This document shows, in pieces, positions 31,480-39,854 of a stretch of DNA of 64,000 nucleotides; the stretch's first letter is position 1, and the number at the start of each line of letters is the position of its first letter. Origin of the DNA: Prevotella sp. Lineage in GTDB: Bacteria > Bacteroidota > Bacteroidia > Bacteroidales > Bacteroidaceae. The position numbers and the translations under genes were made by a program. The stretch is from contig JAEEQB010000013.1 in assembly GCA_016285075.1 (NCBI GenBank), forward strand, positions 1 to 64,000, written 5' to 3'. The notes under the pieces are model-generated. The model had not been told where the DNA came from. It worked only from the letters and a program-made list of their open reading frames with translations, and made no database searches.

Positions 31480-33129
31480 ATGGGAGAAATGAGTGTTCAG
31501 CAAATCGTGGAGCAGTGCCAACAGGGCAATCGCGAAGCGTTCGGCCTGCTCTATACCGCCATGCAGGAGCGACTACGCAAAGTATGCCGTCGCTACGTGG
31601 CGAATGAAGCTGCTGCCGCTGATTTGCTGCACGACGCTTTCCTGCTCATCTTCAGTAAGATCGGCACGCTGAGGAACACTGCCAAGGCTGAGCAATGGAT
31701 GATGACGGTGACCAAGAACCTGTCGCTGATGTATCTGAAGCAGCACAAACAGGAAACCATGGTGAGCCTCGACACCATGCAGCGGCAGATGTCGGTCACG
31801 GATGCTCCCGTCGCCCAGGACTCGCTGCTGACGAGTGGGGTGGACGAACTGCCTCTCACCTACGATGAACTGATGCGTTTAGTGGAAAGCTTGCCCCAAG
31901 GCTACCGTAACGTGTTCCGCCTGTCAGTCCTTGAGGGGCTGAGCCACCAGCAGATTGCCACCCTACTCCACATCGAGCCCAGCACCTCCTCTTCACAGCT
32001 GTTCCGTGCCAAGAGCATACTGCGCCATGCGCTCAGCGTCCTGATTATCGTGGCGTTGCTCCTGGTACTGCCGTTGGCATACCTGTGGAGGGAGAAAGCG
32101 ACGACAGACACATCGTCTACGGAAAACAGGACGCAGAGCACAGGACGTACAGCGCAAGCCAACAGTGGCAGCGGTGGGAACGGTCTGTCGGCAGCTGTAG
32201 CGACCTTGGACGACTCTTCCAGAGCTGTAGCCTCCACCTCTACACCTTTCCGTGGCCACTCCGTACCCACAGCAATTGAGCGGGAACCTCTTGATGGTTC
32301 TGCTGCCTCTCAAGCACAGGGCGACAGTGTCCACACGGAGGTAGCTGCCACAAGCGTAGATAACAACACCCCCACACAGGCCGAGGACCAGCAGGAACGC
32401 ACTCTGAAAGAGTTCCCCACTACTCAACAGTTGCCTCCATCATCCATCACCCAACACCCATCACCCGACACATGGCTCCTCGCTATGTCCTACAGCGGCA
32501 TGGGTGGCAACGGCAGTCCCCATCTGCCATTCGCCACCGATGAGACCAACGCTGAGGTGCAGGCTGACGAGGCTCGTCACCACTTACCACTGACCATCGG
32601 TCTCAGTGTGAGCTATGCACTCACCTCTAACACCCATCACCCATCACCTAACACCTGGCTCCTCACTACCGGCTTGCAATATATGCGTATGACCTCTGAT
32701 CTGGCTACGGGTAACACCTACGCCTCGTTCACCCGTCAGCAGCGCGTGCAGTACTTGGGCATTCCACTGACCCTCACTTGGCAAAAGCCTCTCTCTTGGC
32801 TACAAAGCGCTGATGGCCGCAGTCGTCTCAGTGTATACGGCTCTGTAGGGATGGGGGTGCACCTGCCCTTGCACTCTAAGGTGGAAGGTAGCTACCTCGT
32901 AGAGAACCACGCCGTCGATCCTTACAGCGAGCGGCTCCATCCTGGCGTGATGTGGTCAGCAGGCATAGGCATGGGCATGCAGTACCATGTGACTCCTGCC
33001 ATCAGCTTCTTCGTGGAACCCAGCCTACAGCACTATTTCCACAAGGACAATGGCGTTGACACCTGGCTCACCGAGCACCCTGTCTCCTTGACCGTGCCCC
33101 TCGGCATCAGAATAAAGGTAAATAAGTGA
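31480..33129 (+). CDS. ECF sigma factor fused to a membrane helix and outer-membrane barrel
   Basis: 549 residues in one frame. Residues 5-75 are sigma region 2 (NREAFGLLYTAMQERLRKVCRRYV, ADLLHDAFLLIFSKI, AEQWMMTVTKNL). Residues about 125-175 are region 4 (LVESLPQGYRNVFRLSVLEGLSHQQIATLL). A membrane helix follows at about 183-203 (LSVLIIVALLLVLPLAYLW), then a Ser/Thr-rich linker to about 345. The last 200 residues are beta-barrel-like (LTIGLSVSYAL, SVYGSVGMGVHLPLHS, AISFFVEPSLQHYF, VSLTVPLGIRIKVNK), as in outer membrane beta-barrel (PF13568-like) proteins. Sigma factors are normally soluble and separate. No frameshift is visible. The linker holds two near-identical HPSPxTWLL stretches. Confidence 0.8.
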   Translation: MGEMSVQQIVEQCQQGNREAFGLLYTAMQERLRKVCRRYVANEAAAADLLHDAFLLIFSKIGTLRNTAKAEQWMMTVTKNLSLMYLKQHKQETMVSLDTMQRQMSVTDAPVAQDSLLTSGVDELPLTYDELMRLVESLPQGYRNVFRLSVLEGLSHQQIATLLHIEPSTSSSQLFRAKSILRHALSVLIIVALLLVLPLAYLWREKATTDTSSTENRTQSTGRTAQANSGSGGNGLSAAVATLDDSSRAVASTSTPFRGHSVPTAIEREPLDGSAASQAQGDSVHTEVAATSVDNNTPTQAEDQQERTLKEFPTTQQLPPSSITQHPSPDTWLLAMSYSGMGGNGSPHLPFATDETNAEVQADEARHHLPLTIGLSVSYALTSNTHHPSPNTWLLTTGLQYMRMTSDLATGNTYASFTRQQRVQYLGIPLTLTWQKPLSWLQSADGRSRLSVYGSVGMGVHLPLHSKVEGSYLVENHAVDPYSERLHPGVMWSAGIGMGMQYHVTPAISFFVEPSLQHYFHKDNGVDTWLTEHPVSLTVPLGIRIKVNK

Positions 33130-33153
33130 AAAAGCATGATAAAGTGAAATAAA

Positions 33154-33185
33154 TTTGGAAGTTTCGAGAATTATTTATATATTTG
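33154..33185 (+). promoter_or_regulatory. Promoter of the double serpin
   Basis: TTTG (33154-33157) and TATATTTG (33178-33185) are 20 bases apart, a full consensus match, 29 bases before the ATG. Confidence 0.8.
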
Positions 33186-33213
33186 CAACCAAATCAAGGA
33201 AAGGAACCAAACT

Positions 33214-35694
33214 ATGAAGAGAATCTTTACACTTTGTATGGCCCTGCTGCTGACAGCTGTCGGCACATGGGCACAGAACGATCCCAAACGGATTGAGCTT
33301 TCGACTGAGGAGCAGCAGCTGGTGCAGCAGAACAACGACTTCGCCTTCCGCCTGTTCCGAAAGACACGTTCGTCTGAAAGCCAGTTGCTGTCGCCACTAA
33401 GCATCACCTATGCACTGGGCATGCTGAACAACGGTGCACAGGGGCAGACCCGGAAAGAAATCAACGAGGTGCTTGGATTCGGCGAAGCCGGGACTGACGC
33501 CATCAACCGTTTCTGCGGCAGGATGCTCAAGGAGAGCGCCGGGCTGGACAAGGAGACGAAGGTAAGCATTGCCAACACCGTCTACGTGAACAAGTCTGCC
33601 GGAGTCCACCTGAAGAGGCCTTTCGTGGAGCAAGCGGCTGCATACTATGATGCCACGCCCGAGGAACGGGACTTCTACGACGGAAAGACACTCGACGTGA
33701 TCAACCAATGGGGTAGCGACCACACCGAGGGCATGATTGAGCAGGTGCTGACACCAGAGGAGTTCGACCCCTCCTGCATCACCTACCTGCTAAATGCTCT
33801 CTACTTCAAAGGCATGTGGCAGCAGAAGTTCGAGAAGGGTATGACCATGCCGATGTACTTCAACGATGATGAGAACACGATATGTGATTTCATGATGACA
33901 GCAGGCCAGTTCCGCTTCTTCCAGAACAGTACCTACAAGAGCATCATACTGCCTTATGGCAACGGTGCCTATCAGATGACGGTGTTCCTGCCCGTTGGCA
34001 ACAAGAAGCTGGACGATGTACTCAACGAACTGAACGGGAAGAACTGGAATGCCGATGCCTACGAGTATTACAATGTTGACCTGGGATTCCCACGTTTCGA
34101 GACCGAGACCAGCATTCATCTGGAAGAGGTGATGGCCGGGATGGGCATGCCCAATGCCTTTACGGGTGAGGGCTTCAACGAGCTGTGCTATGCCGGCGAC
34201 GACGAGTCACAGAGCTGCAACGTGTTGATTGGCCTGATGAAGCAGGTGGCTAAGATCAAACTGGACGAGGAAGGCACAGAGGCTGCCGCCGTGACGGTGA
34301 TAGGCACCAAGAACGGCGCGACAAAGTACACGCAGTTCGTTGCCAACCGGCCGTTCCTCTACGTCATCAGCGAGCAGTCCACGGGTGCCATCTTCTTCAT
34401 GGGACAGTACATGGGTGAAAAGATAGACAACCCACGCGGCTCCATCAGCCTCACAAAGCAGGAGAAAGAACTGGTGATGCAGAACAATGACTTTGCCTTC
34501 AACCTGTTCCGCCAGGCACGGACGGGCAACAATCAGATGCTCTCACCGCTGAGCATCACCTATGCACTGGGCATGCTGAACAACGGTGCCACCGGCCAGA
34601 CACAAGAGGAGATCAGCAAGGCACTGGGATTCGGCGAAGCCGGAGCCATCAACCAGTTCTGCCGCAAGATGCTGAGCGAGGCACCGAAGCTTGACAAGAA
34701 GACCACGGTGGGCATAGCCAACACCATCTATGTGAACGAGGCAAAGGGCTACAAGCTGAAACCTGCCTTTGTAGAGACCGCACAGCAGTACTATGATGCC
34801 ACGCCCGAGGCTCGTGACTTTAATGACGGACTGACTCTCGATGTGATTAACCAATGGGGCAATGATCACACCAACGGAATGATTCCGAAGATACTCACCC
34901 AAGATGAATTCGACACCACAGCGGTGAGCTACCTGCTGAATGCCCTCTACTTCAAGGGTGCATGGGTGCTCAAGTTCAATAAAGATAGAACAAAAGAGGA
35001 GAAATTCAATAACAACGAGACCGTTCCGATGATGCATACTGGAGGCGAACTGCTGTATACGGAAAACGACACCTACCAGGCTGTACAACTGCCCTACGGC
35101 AACATGGCCTACAAGATGACCGTCTACCTGCCACGGGAAGACAAGACAGTGGACGACCTGCTGGAAAAACTGGACAGCAAGAGCTGGGCGGCTGGCTTCT
35201 CAGATTATTTGGTTACCCTGGCGCTGCCCCGCTTCGAGACCAATACCAGCCAAAACCTGGTACCTGTGATGAAGGCACTGGGTGTGAACAGGGCGTTCAA
35301 CCCTGACGAGGCAGAGTTCTCCGATTTCTGCGACGTGCCTACATTTATCGACCTGATGAAGCAGGTGTCGAAGATCAAGGTGGACGAAGAAGGTACCGAG
35401 GCTGCTGCAGTCACCGTTATTGGTAATGTAGCAACTGGCATGCCACGCGAGGCACAGTTCATTGCCAACCGTCCCTTCCTATATATCATCAGTGAGCAGT
35501 CCACAGGTGTCATCTTCTTCATTGGCCAGTATCTGGGACAGTACAGCGAAGCACGAGAGACGGTGGGAATCCTTCCAACTTACTCATCACAGAATCGTCC
35601 TTCCTCTCAGATCTACAACCTGAAGGGCCAGCGTCTGGCTGAGCCACCTGCCAAGGGTCTGTATATACAGGACGGGAAACTGAAGCAGAAATAG
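33214..35694 (+). CDS. Secreted tandem double serpin with T9SS-type tail
   Basis: 826 residues. A signal peptide (MKRIFTLCMALLLTAVGTWAQ) is followed by two complete serpin domains, about 28-405 and 409-795. Both have NNDFAF-LFR, SPLSITYALGMLNNGA-GQT, YLLNALYFKG-W and the hinge EEGTEAAAVTVIG of an inhibitory reactive loop. The loops then differ (TKNGATKYTQF against NVATGMPREAQF), implying different target proteases. The end (IYNLKGQRLAEPPAKGLYI) is a T9SS sorting tail. Serpins trap serine or cysteine proteases irreversibly; miropin of Tannerella is a single-domain relative. Two in one chain is unusual. It has its own promoter after the sigma-fusion gene. Confidence 0.93.
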   Translation: MKRIFTLCMALLLTAVGTWAQNDPKRIELSTEEQQLVQQNNDFAFRLFRKTRSSESQLLSPLSITYALGMLNNGAQGQTRKEINEVLGFGEAGTDAINRFCGRMLKESAGLDKETKVSIANTVYVNKSAGVHLKRPFVEQAAAYYDATPEERDFYDGKTLDVINQWGSDHTEGMIEQVLTPEEFDPSCITYLLNALYFKGMWQQKFEKGMTMPMYFNDDENTICDFMMTAGQFRFFQNSTYKSIILPYGNGAYQMTVFLPVGNKKLDDVLNELNGKNWNADAYEYYNVDLGFPRFETETSIHLEEVMAGMGMPNAFTGEGFNELCYAGDDESQSCNVLIGLMKQVAKIKLDEEGTEAAAVTVIGTKNGATKYTQFVANRPFLYVISEQSTGAIFFMGQYMGEKIDNPRGSISLTKQEKELVMQNNDFAFNLFRQARTGNNQMLSPLSITYALGMLNNGATGQTQEEISKALGFGEAGAINQFCRKMLSEAPKLDKKTTVGIANTIYVNEAKGYKLKPAFVETAQQYYDATPEARDFNDGLTLDVINQWGNDHTNGMIPKILTQDEFDTTAVSYLLNALYFKGAWVLKFNKDRTKEEKFNNNETVPMMHTGGELLYTENDTYQAVQLPYGNMAYKMTVYLPREDKTVDDLLEKLDSKSWAAGFSDYLVTLALPRFETNTSQNLVPVMKALGVNRAFNPDEAEFSDFCDVPTFIDLMKQVSKIKVDEEGTEAAAVTVIGNVATGMPREAQFIANRPFLYIISEQSTGVIFFIGQYLGQYSEARETVGILPTYSSQNRPSSQIYNLKGQRLAEPPAKGLYIQDGKLKQK

Positions 35695-35730
35695 CCCTAT
35701 GGCTTAGGAATGTCTTATCAAGAATAGCAG

Positions 35731-35765
35731 AACAGTCGTTTGCATTTTTGGCGAACGACTGTTTT
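35731..35765 (+). terminator. Terminator after the double serpin
   Basis: AACAGTCGTT (35731-35740) and AACGACTGTT (35754-35763) are exact inverted repeats with a T-rich loop and a short T tail. The rest of the gap to 35867 holds one short open stretch (VAEVWNQAGCAYKWQV in the plus frame) that may be a gene remnant but cannot be assigned. Confidence 0.7.
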
Positions 35766-35867
35766 GCATTTAGATGTCAGACAGGTGAGTGGCATCAATG
35801 CCGAGAAGGGAGTAGCCGAGGTTTGGAACCAAGCCGGATGTGCCTACAAATGGCAGGTTACCATTCA

Positions 35868-36983
35868 TCAAAACGACTGGTCAGGCTGATGGTGACGGGC
35901 AGGACGACGGAGGCGGAGAAGGAGCCAGACCACCACACCCAGGAGCAGCAATGCTCCCACACAGGCGATGGTCAGTAGGCGTGAATAGCGTGCCTGGCTG
36001 TCACTATATGCAGCCTCCAGGACATTTGCCACATATCGTACCTGATAGCTGCGCAACCGGGGAAGGAACTCTGTGTTACATTTCTCGCAGAAACGTACAT
36101 AGCGGTAAGCCCGGTCATAATCGCCATCCTCAGCCAGACGCTCTGCCAACATAAAGAGCGATGCCTGGTCGAAGACAGCACACTTGATGTCGGCAAGGGC
36201 AGAACGGCCCAGCCAGTAGCGCAACTGCTGGCTGTTGCCCAACTTGTCGTAGACCACCGAACGATAGAAGGCTGCAAAGGCTTCTGAATGGGTGCCTTCT
36301 TCAACATGGCTGAGCCAGTTGTCGCTGATGCCGAGCGCATCCTGATAGAGCTGGCGTGCACAGAACACATCCATCTTCAAGTGCAGGTACTCCTCACTGC
36401 CCTTCTCGGCTACCATGAGCACGGAGTCGCGGTAGCTGTCCTGCTGGGCATAATAGCTTTGGCGTACGTCGGGCTGCTGGGAGGAGGAGCCAATCTCACC
36501 GCAGACGTGCATCCAAGCCCCGTAATAGTTGGTCAGTTCCTTGGGGCCAAGAGCACTTTTGTCAACCCTCTTCAGCAAATCGAGCGCTTCCAAGTGCAGA
36601 CCGGCATTGGAACATTGGTGAGCCTTTCTTGAGAGATATAACCCCTCAATGTCTTTCCGGTGGAGTGAGTCAGCAAGCGAGATGCACATTCCTGCATAAT
36701 AGAGTGCAGAGTCGTTGCGATAGGCATGATAGAGATCGAAAAGCCGCTCGGCCAGAGCCAGTCTTTTTTCCATACTCTGTTCTGACTGAAGCTGTTTGTA
36801 CGAATCGGCTATCTCTTCCAGTCGTTTGGAGACAAACTGCGGAGATTGTTCGATAGCCTGGTCTATCTGCTGATAGAGCGCCTGAAGGTCTATCTCTTGA
36901 TCATGTTTTTGCGCCGACAACGGGTAGCCTGCTCCGATGGCCACCCACAGAATAATCAGTATAGTCGTTCTCATCATCCTCAT
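35868..36983 (-). CDS. Truncated TPR membrane regulator (DUF6377-like)
   Basis: 371 residues. A signal peptide (MRMMRTTILIILWVAIGAGYPLSAQ) is followed by helical repeats in the DUF6377 style (YQQIDQAIEQSPQFVSKRLEEIADSYKQL, ERLFDLYHAYRNDSALYYAGMCISLAD). A membrane helix (LLTIACVGALLLLGVVVWLLL) ends about 17 residues before the stop. Relatives are 500-560 residues long and continue with a coiled coil and a DNA-binding end, which is absent here. The downstream bases do not encode it in another frame. It may be a broken regulator or a sensor-only form. It begins 13 bases after the acyl-CoA ligase gene ends. Confidence 0.7.
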   Translation of the reverse strand: MRMMRTTILIILWVAIGAGYPLSAQKHDQEIDLQALYQQIDQAIEQSPQFVSKRLEEIADSYKQLQSEQSMEKRLALAERLFDLYHAYRNDSALYYAGMCISLADSLHRKDIEGLYLSRKAHQCSNAGLHLEALDLLKRVDKSALGPKELTNYYGAWMHVCGEIGSSSQQPDVRQSYYAQQDSYRDSVLMVAEKGSEEYLHLKMDVFCARQLYQDALGISDNWLSHVEEGTHSEAFAAFYRSVVYDKLGNSQQLRYWLGRSALADIKCAVFDQASLFMLAERLAEDGDYDRAYRYVRFCEKCNTEFLPRLRSYQVRYVANVLEAAYSDSQARYSRLLTIACVGALLLLGVVVWLLLRLRRPARHHQPDQSF

Positions 36984-36996
36984 TGTATTATGGAAC

Positions 36997-38655
36997 CTAT
37001 TTCCCTGAATCTTTCCTTCGGATTTCCACGCGGCGTATCTTTCCGCTGATGGTCTTGGGCAGTTCGTCTACAAATTCCACGATGCGTGGGTACTTGTAGG
37101 GTGCTGTTTCGCGTTTGACGTGCTGCTGGAGCTCCTTAACAAGGTCGTCGCCAGCTTTGTCCTTCCATTCCTTTCCCAACACGACGGTGGCCTTGACCAC
37201 CATGCCGCGGATATCGTCGGGAACGCCGGTGATGGCGCACTCCACCACAGCCGGATGGGTCATAAGGGCACTCTCTACCTCGAACGGGCCGATGCGGTAG
37301 CCCGACGATTTGATGACATCATCGATACGCCCTTCGAACCAGTAGTATCCATCCTCATCACGCCAGGCCATGTCACCCGTGTGATAAAGACCATCGTGCC
37401 AGGCCTCACGTGTCAACTCCGGGTCACGGTAATACTGCTTGAACAGACCGATGGGTTTGCTGTCGCCCACACGCACCACAATCTCGCCTTTCTCACCATC
37501 CTCGCACGAAGTGCCATCGGCACGGATGAGATCGATGTCGTATTGGGCGTTGGGAATACCCATGGAACCTGGCTTGGGGGTCATCCAAGGGAAGGTGCCG
37601 AGAGTCATGGTGGTCTCGGTCTGTCCGAATCCTTCCATCATGCGAATGCCTGTCTTCTCATAGAACTTCTCGTAGACTGCTGGGTTGAGGGCCTCGCCTG
37701 CAGTACAGCAGTATTCGAGCGAAGAGAGGTCGTAGCGAGACAGGTCTTCTCGGATCATGAAACGATAGATGGTAGGCGGTGCACAGAACGAGGTGACATG
37801 GTATTTCTCCATCTGACGCAACAGGGTATCGGCGTTGAACTTCTCGTGGTCGAACACGAATACCGTTGCTCCGGCAAACCACTGGCCGTAGAACTTTCCC
37901 CAGACGGCCTTGCCCCAGCCCGTATCGGCCACGGTGAGATGGAGCGAGCCTTTATGCAGGTTGTGCCAGAAAACGCCTGTGGTGAGGTGTCCCATGGCAT
38001 AGAGGTAGTCGTGAGCCACCATTTTGGGCTCGCCACTGGTGCCACTGGTAAAATACATCAGCATCGTGTCGTCGTTTTCGTTGACGAAAGCAGGACGCAC
38101 AAACTGAGGTGCCTGGTCTATCTCGTTCAAATAGTCATGGAAGCCCTCGGGAATGTCATTTCCTATTGCAATGTACTGGGTGACAGTAGGGCTCTCTGCC
38201 TTTGCCAACTGGATCTGCCCGGTCACATAGGGATCGTCTACGCAGATGATAGCCTTGACCGAGGCACGGGTGTTGCGATAGACGATGTCGTGCTTGGTGA
38301 GCATGTGGGTGGCGGGAATGACGATGGCTCCGATCTTGCAGAGGGCGAGCATGACGACCCACCATTCATAGCGTCGCTTCAGGATCAGCATCACGGGGTC
38401 GTTCTTGCCGATGCCAAGTGTCTGCAGATAGGAAGCAGCCTGGTCGGTCTGTTCCTTCAGCTGGGCAAAAGTGGTACGTATCTCTTCCCCTTGGTCGTTG
38501 GTCCACAGAATGGCCAGCCGATGAGGGTCTTCCTCTGCCCAGGCATCCATCACGTCATAGGCAAAGTTGAAGTTCTCGGGTATGATGAACTCCAGGTTCT
38601 TGTTGTAGTCCTCTACAGACTCGAAATGGGTCTGCTTTAAAAATCTTTCTACCAT
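36997..38655 (-). CDS. AMP-forming acyl-CoA synthetase
   Basis: 552 residues. MLMYFTSGTSGEPKMVAHD is the AMP-binding P-loop, EGFGQTETTMTLGTFP and YHTGDMAWRDEDGYYWFEGRIDDVIKSSGYRI are core motifs A5-A8, and the C-terminal lysine is in PKTISGKIRR. The long N-terminal part and the VADTGWGKAVWGKFYGQW stretch are typical of the medium-chain acyl-CoA synthetase/acetyl-CoA synthetase-like group. It activates a carboxylic acid to its CoA ester, probably a short- or medium-chain or branched acid. An XRE-cupin regulator lies directly upstream in the same direction, separated by an inverted-repeat element; that pairing is common in Bacteroides. Confidence 0.92.
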   Translation of the reverse strand: MVERFLKQTHFESVEDYNKNLEFIIPENFNFAYDVMDAWAEEDPHRLAILWTNDQGEEIRTTFAQLKEQTDQAASYLQTLGIGKNDPVMLILKRRYEWWVVMLALCKIGAIVIPATHMLTKHDIVYRNTRASVKAIICVDDPYVTGQIQLAKAESPTVTQYIAIGNDIPEGFHDYLNEIDQAPQFVRPAFVNENDDTMLMYFTSGTSGEPKMVAHDYLYAMGHLTTGVFWHNLHKGSLHLTVADTGWGKAVWGKFYGQWFAGATVFVFDHEKFNADTLLRQMEKYHVTSFCAPPTIYRFMIREDLSRYDLSSLEYCCTAGEALNPAVYEKFYEKTGIRMMEGFGQTETTMTLGTFPWMTPKPGSMGIPNAQYDIDLIRADGTSCEDGEKGEIVVRVGDSKPIGLFKQYYRDPELTREAWHDGLYHTGDMAWRDEDGYYWFEGRIDDVIKSSGYRIGPFEVESALMTHPAVVECAITGVPDDIRGMVVKATVVLGKEWKDKAGDDLVKELQQHVKRETAPYKYPRIVEFVDELPKTISGKIRRVEIRRKDSGK

Positions 38656-38666
38656 ATGAGTAAAGT

Positions 38667-38804
38667 AAAAGTGATAAGTGAATAGTGAAAAATTTGCTTC
38701 CGCACTTCTTGCTATTCATCCTTTCTTCTTTATCTTGTTAAACTATATTTATTCTCGCACAGGAACAGCGGTAGCAAATTATTCACTTTTCACTATTCAC
38801 TTTT
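38667..38804. repeat. Inverted-repeat element, copy without a gene
   Basis: A 37-base left arm (38667-38703: GTGAATAGTGAAAAATTTGC core) and its near-exact inverse (38768-38804) enclose 64 bases with no gene. The arms are the same as those around the four-helix-bundle gene at 39388-39851. The right end lies eight bases from the stop codon of the XRE-cupin gene. Confidence 0.8.
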
Positions 38805-38812
38805 CCCTAATA

Positions 38813-39370
38813 TTATTCAACGGTGAAGGCAAGGAACCTGACGGCCTTCTCGCCCACAGCCAGCATGCCGTGGGGCTTGGTGGAGTCGAAATAGATGCTG
38901 TCACCCTCTTCAAGCACGATGGTCTTTCCACCGATGTAGAGTTCCATCTTACCCTCAAGCACCAGGTTGAACTCCTGGCCAGGGTGTGAGTTCTTGTAGA
39001 TGGTGCGTGCGCCCGGCTTGGGTTCCACGGTGACAATGAACACGTCGGCCTTGTGACCCACAAAACCGCCCACTAGGCTCTGATACTTGTAAGCCTTGGT
39101 GCGCTCAATGGACATGCCTTGTCCCTTGCGAGTGACGTAGTACGACTTCATGTGGGGCGACTCCGCAAAGATGATCTCCTCGGTAGACACTCCATACTTA
39201 TGGGCAATCTTCATCAGGTTCGAGATGGTGATGTCGAGTTCGCCACGCTCTATTTTCTCATATTTCTCCGCATCGATGCCGATGGTCTCTGCCATCTCAC
39301 TCACGGGGATATCGAGCACGTCGCGCAGTCCGCGCAACCGTTCACCTATTTGCTTTAATTGTTCGTCCAT
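38813..39370 (-). CDS. XRE-family regulator with C-terminal cupin domain
   Basis: 185 residues. The helix-turn-helix lies at about 8-65 (IGERLRGLRDVLDIPVSEMAETIGID, ISNLMKIAHKYGVSTEEI). The cupin barrel lies at about 110-185 (VEPKPGARTIYKNSHPGQEFNLVLEGKMEL, LEEGDSIYFDSTKPHGMLAVG). Such proteins sense a small ligand in the cupin and control neighbouring metabolic genes. The acyl-CoA ligase follows, so it is the likely target, with a CoA-ester or acid as possible effector. A minus-strand TACCTTTa stretch lies near 39388, at the edge of the inverted-repeat element, and may be part of its promoter. Confidence 0.88.
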   Translation of the reverse strand: MDEQLKQIGERLRGLRDVLDIPVSEMAETIGIDAEKYEKIERGELDITISNLMKIAHKYGVSTEEIIFAESPHMKSYYVTRKGQGMSIERTKAYKYQSLVGGFVGHKADVFIVTVEPKPGARTIYKNSHPGQEFNLVLEGKMELYIGGKTIVLEEGDSIYFDSTKPHGMLAVGEKAVRFLAFTVE

Positions 39371-39387
39371 AATCTTTTTTTAAAGGT

Positions 39388-39851
39388 AAAAGTGAATAGT
39401 GAATAGTGAAAAATTTGCTTCCGCCGTCCCTGTTCACTTCTTTTCATTGTTCTGTTTTGTTGTTTTTATTGATGATATCAGGAGTGCAAGCAGTTCTTGA
39501 CAGTCTTTGCTCAAACTCTCGAATTCTTGTTCATTCAGATATTCAGTATCCCGAAGGATATTAAGCCAATAGTTGGTCTCATTGCATTCTTTCAAGGCAA
39601 CCGACAATTTGTTGATGAAATCTGCCGGGCTTTGTGCGTATGTCGCCTCACTCACCAGTGCACCAATGGCTGTCCCTGACCGGAAAACCTGATTAATCAT
39701 CCCGTATTCCTTCGGACTGCACGTCATGGACTTTACCATTTTTACAATCCTTATTCCGAAAAGATAGCTTTTCTTTGTAAGGGGGGAGCTGTTATACTGG
39801 AGGTATGACATAGCGCGGTAGCAAATTATTCACTTTTCACTATTCACTTTT
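39388..39851. mobile_element. Inverted-repeat element carrying a four-helix-bundle gene
   Basis: The left arm (39388-39424) and right arm (39815-39851) are near-exact inverted repeats of 37 bases with a GTGAATAGTGAA core and a GCAAATT/AATTTGC part. They frame the gene at 39434-39811 with almost no other DNA. The empty copy at 38667-38804 has the same arms. The right end is three bases from the metY stop codon. No transposase is present, so it would have to move in trans or through RNA. Mobility is inferred. Confidence 0.6.
39434..39811 (-). CDS. Four-helix-bundle protein (23S rRNA intervening-sequence protein type)
   Basis: 125 residues. SYLFGIRIVKMVKSM, EYGMINQVFRSGTAIGALVSEATYAQSPADFINKLSVALKE, NETNYWLNILRDT and LSKDCQELLALLISSIKTTK are the four amphipathic helices of the IVP/PF05635 family. 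Members are encoded in intervening sequences of 23S rRNA genes, as stand-alone genes, and as the Avd accessory of diversity-generating retroelements. They bind nucleic acid and form pentamers in Avd. The gene lies entirely between the arms of an inverted-repeat element. Function here unknown. Confidence 0.85.
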   Translation of the reverse strand: MSYLQYNSSPLTKKSYLFGIRIVKMVKSMTCSPKEYGMINQVFRSGTAIGALVSEATYAQSPADFINKLSVALKECNETNYWLNILRDTEYLNEQEFESLSKDCQELLALLISSIKTTKQNNEKK

Positions 39852-39854
39852 CCC

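Noticed and set aside
37120..38640. A 506-codon plus-strand frame opposite the acyl-CoA synthetase
   Set aside because: Antisense shadow: the synthetase has all family motifs on the other strand.
39434..39811. Four-helix-bundle gene considered as Avd of a diversity-generating retroelement
   Set aside because: No reverse transcriptase, template repeat or variable-repeat target gene is found nearby.
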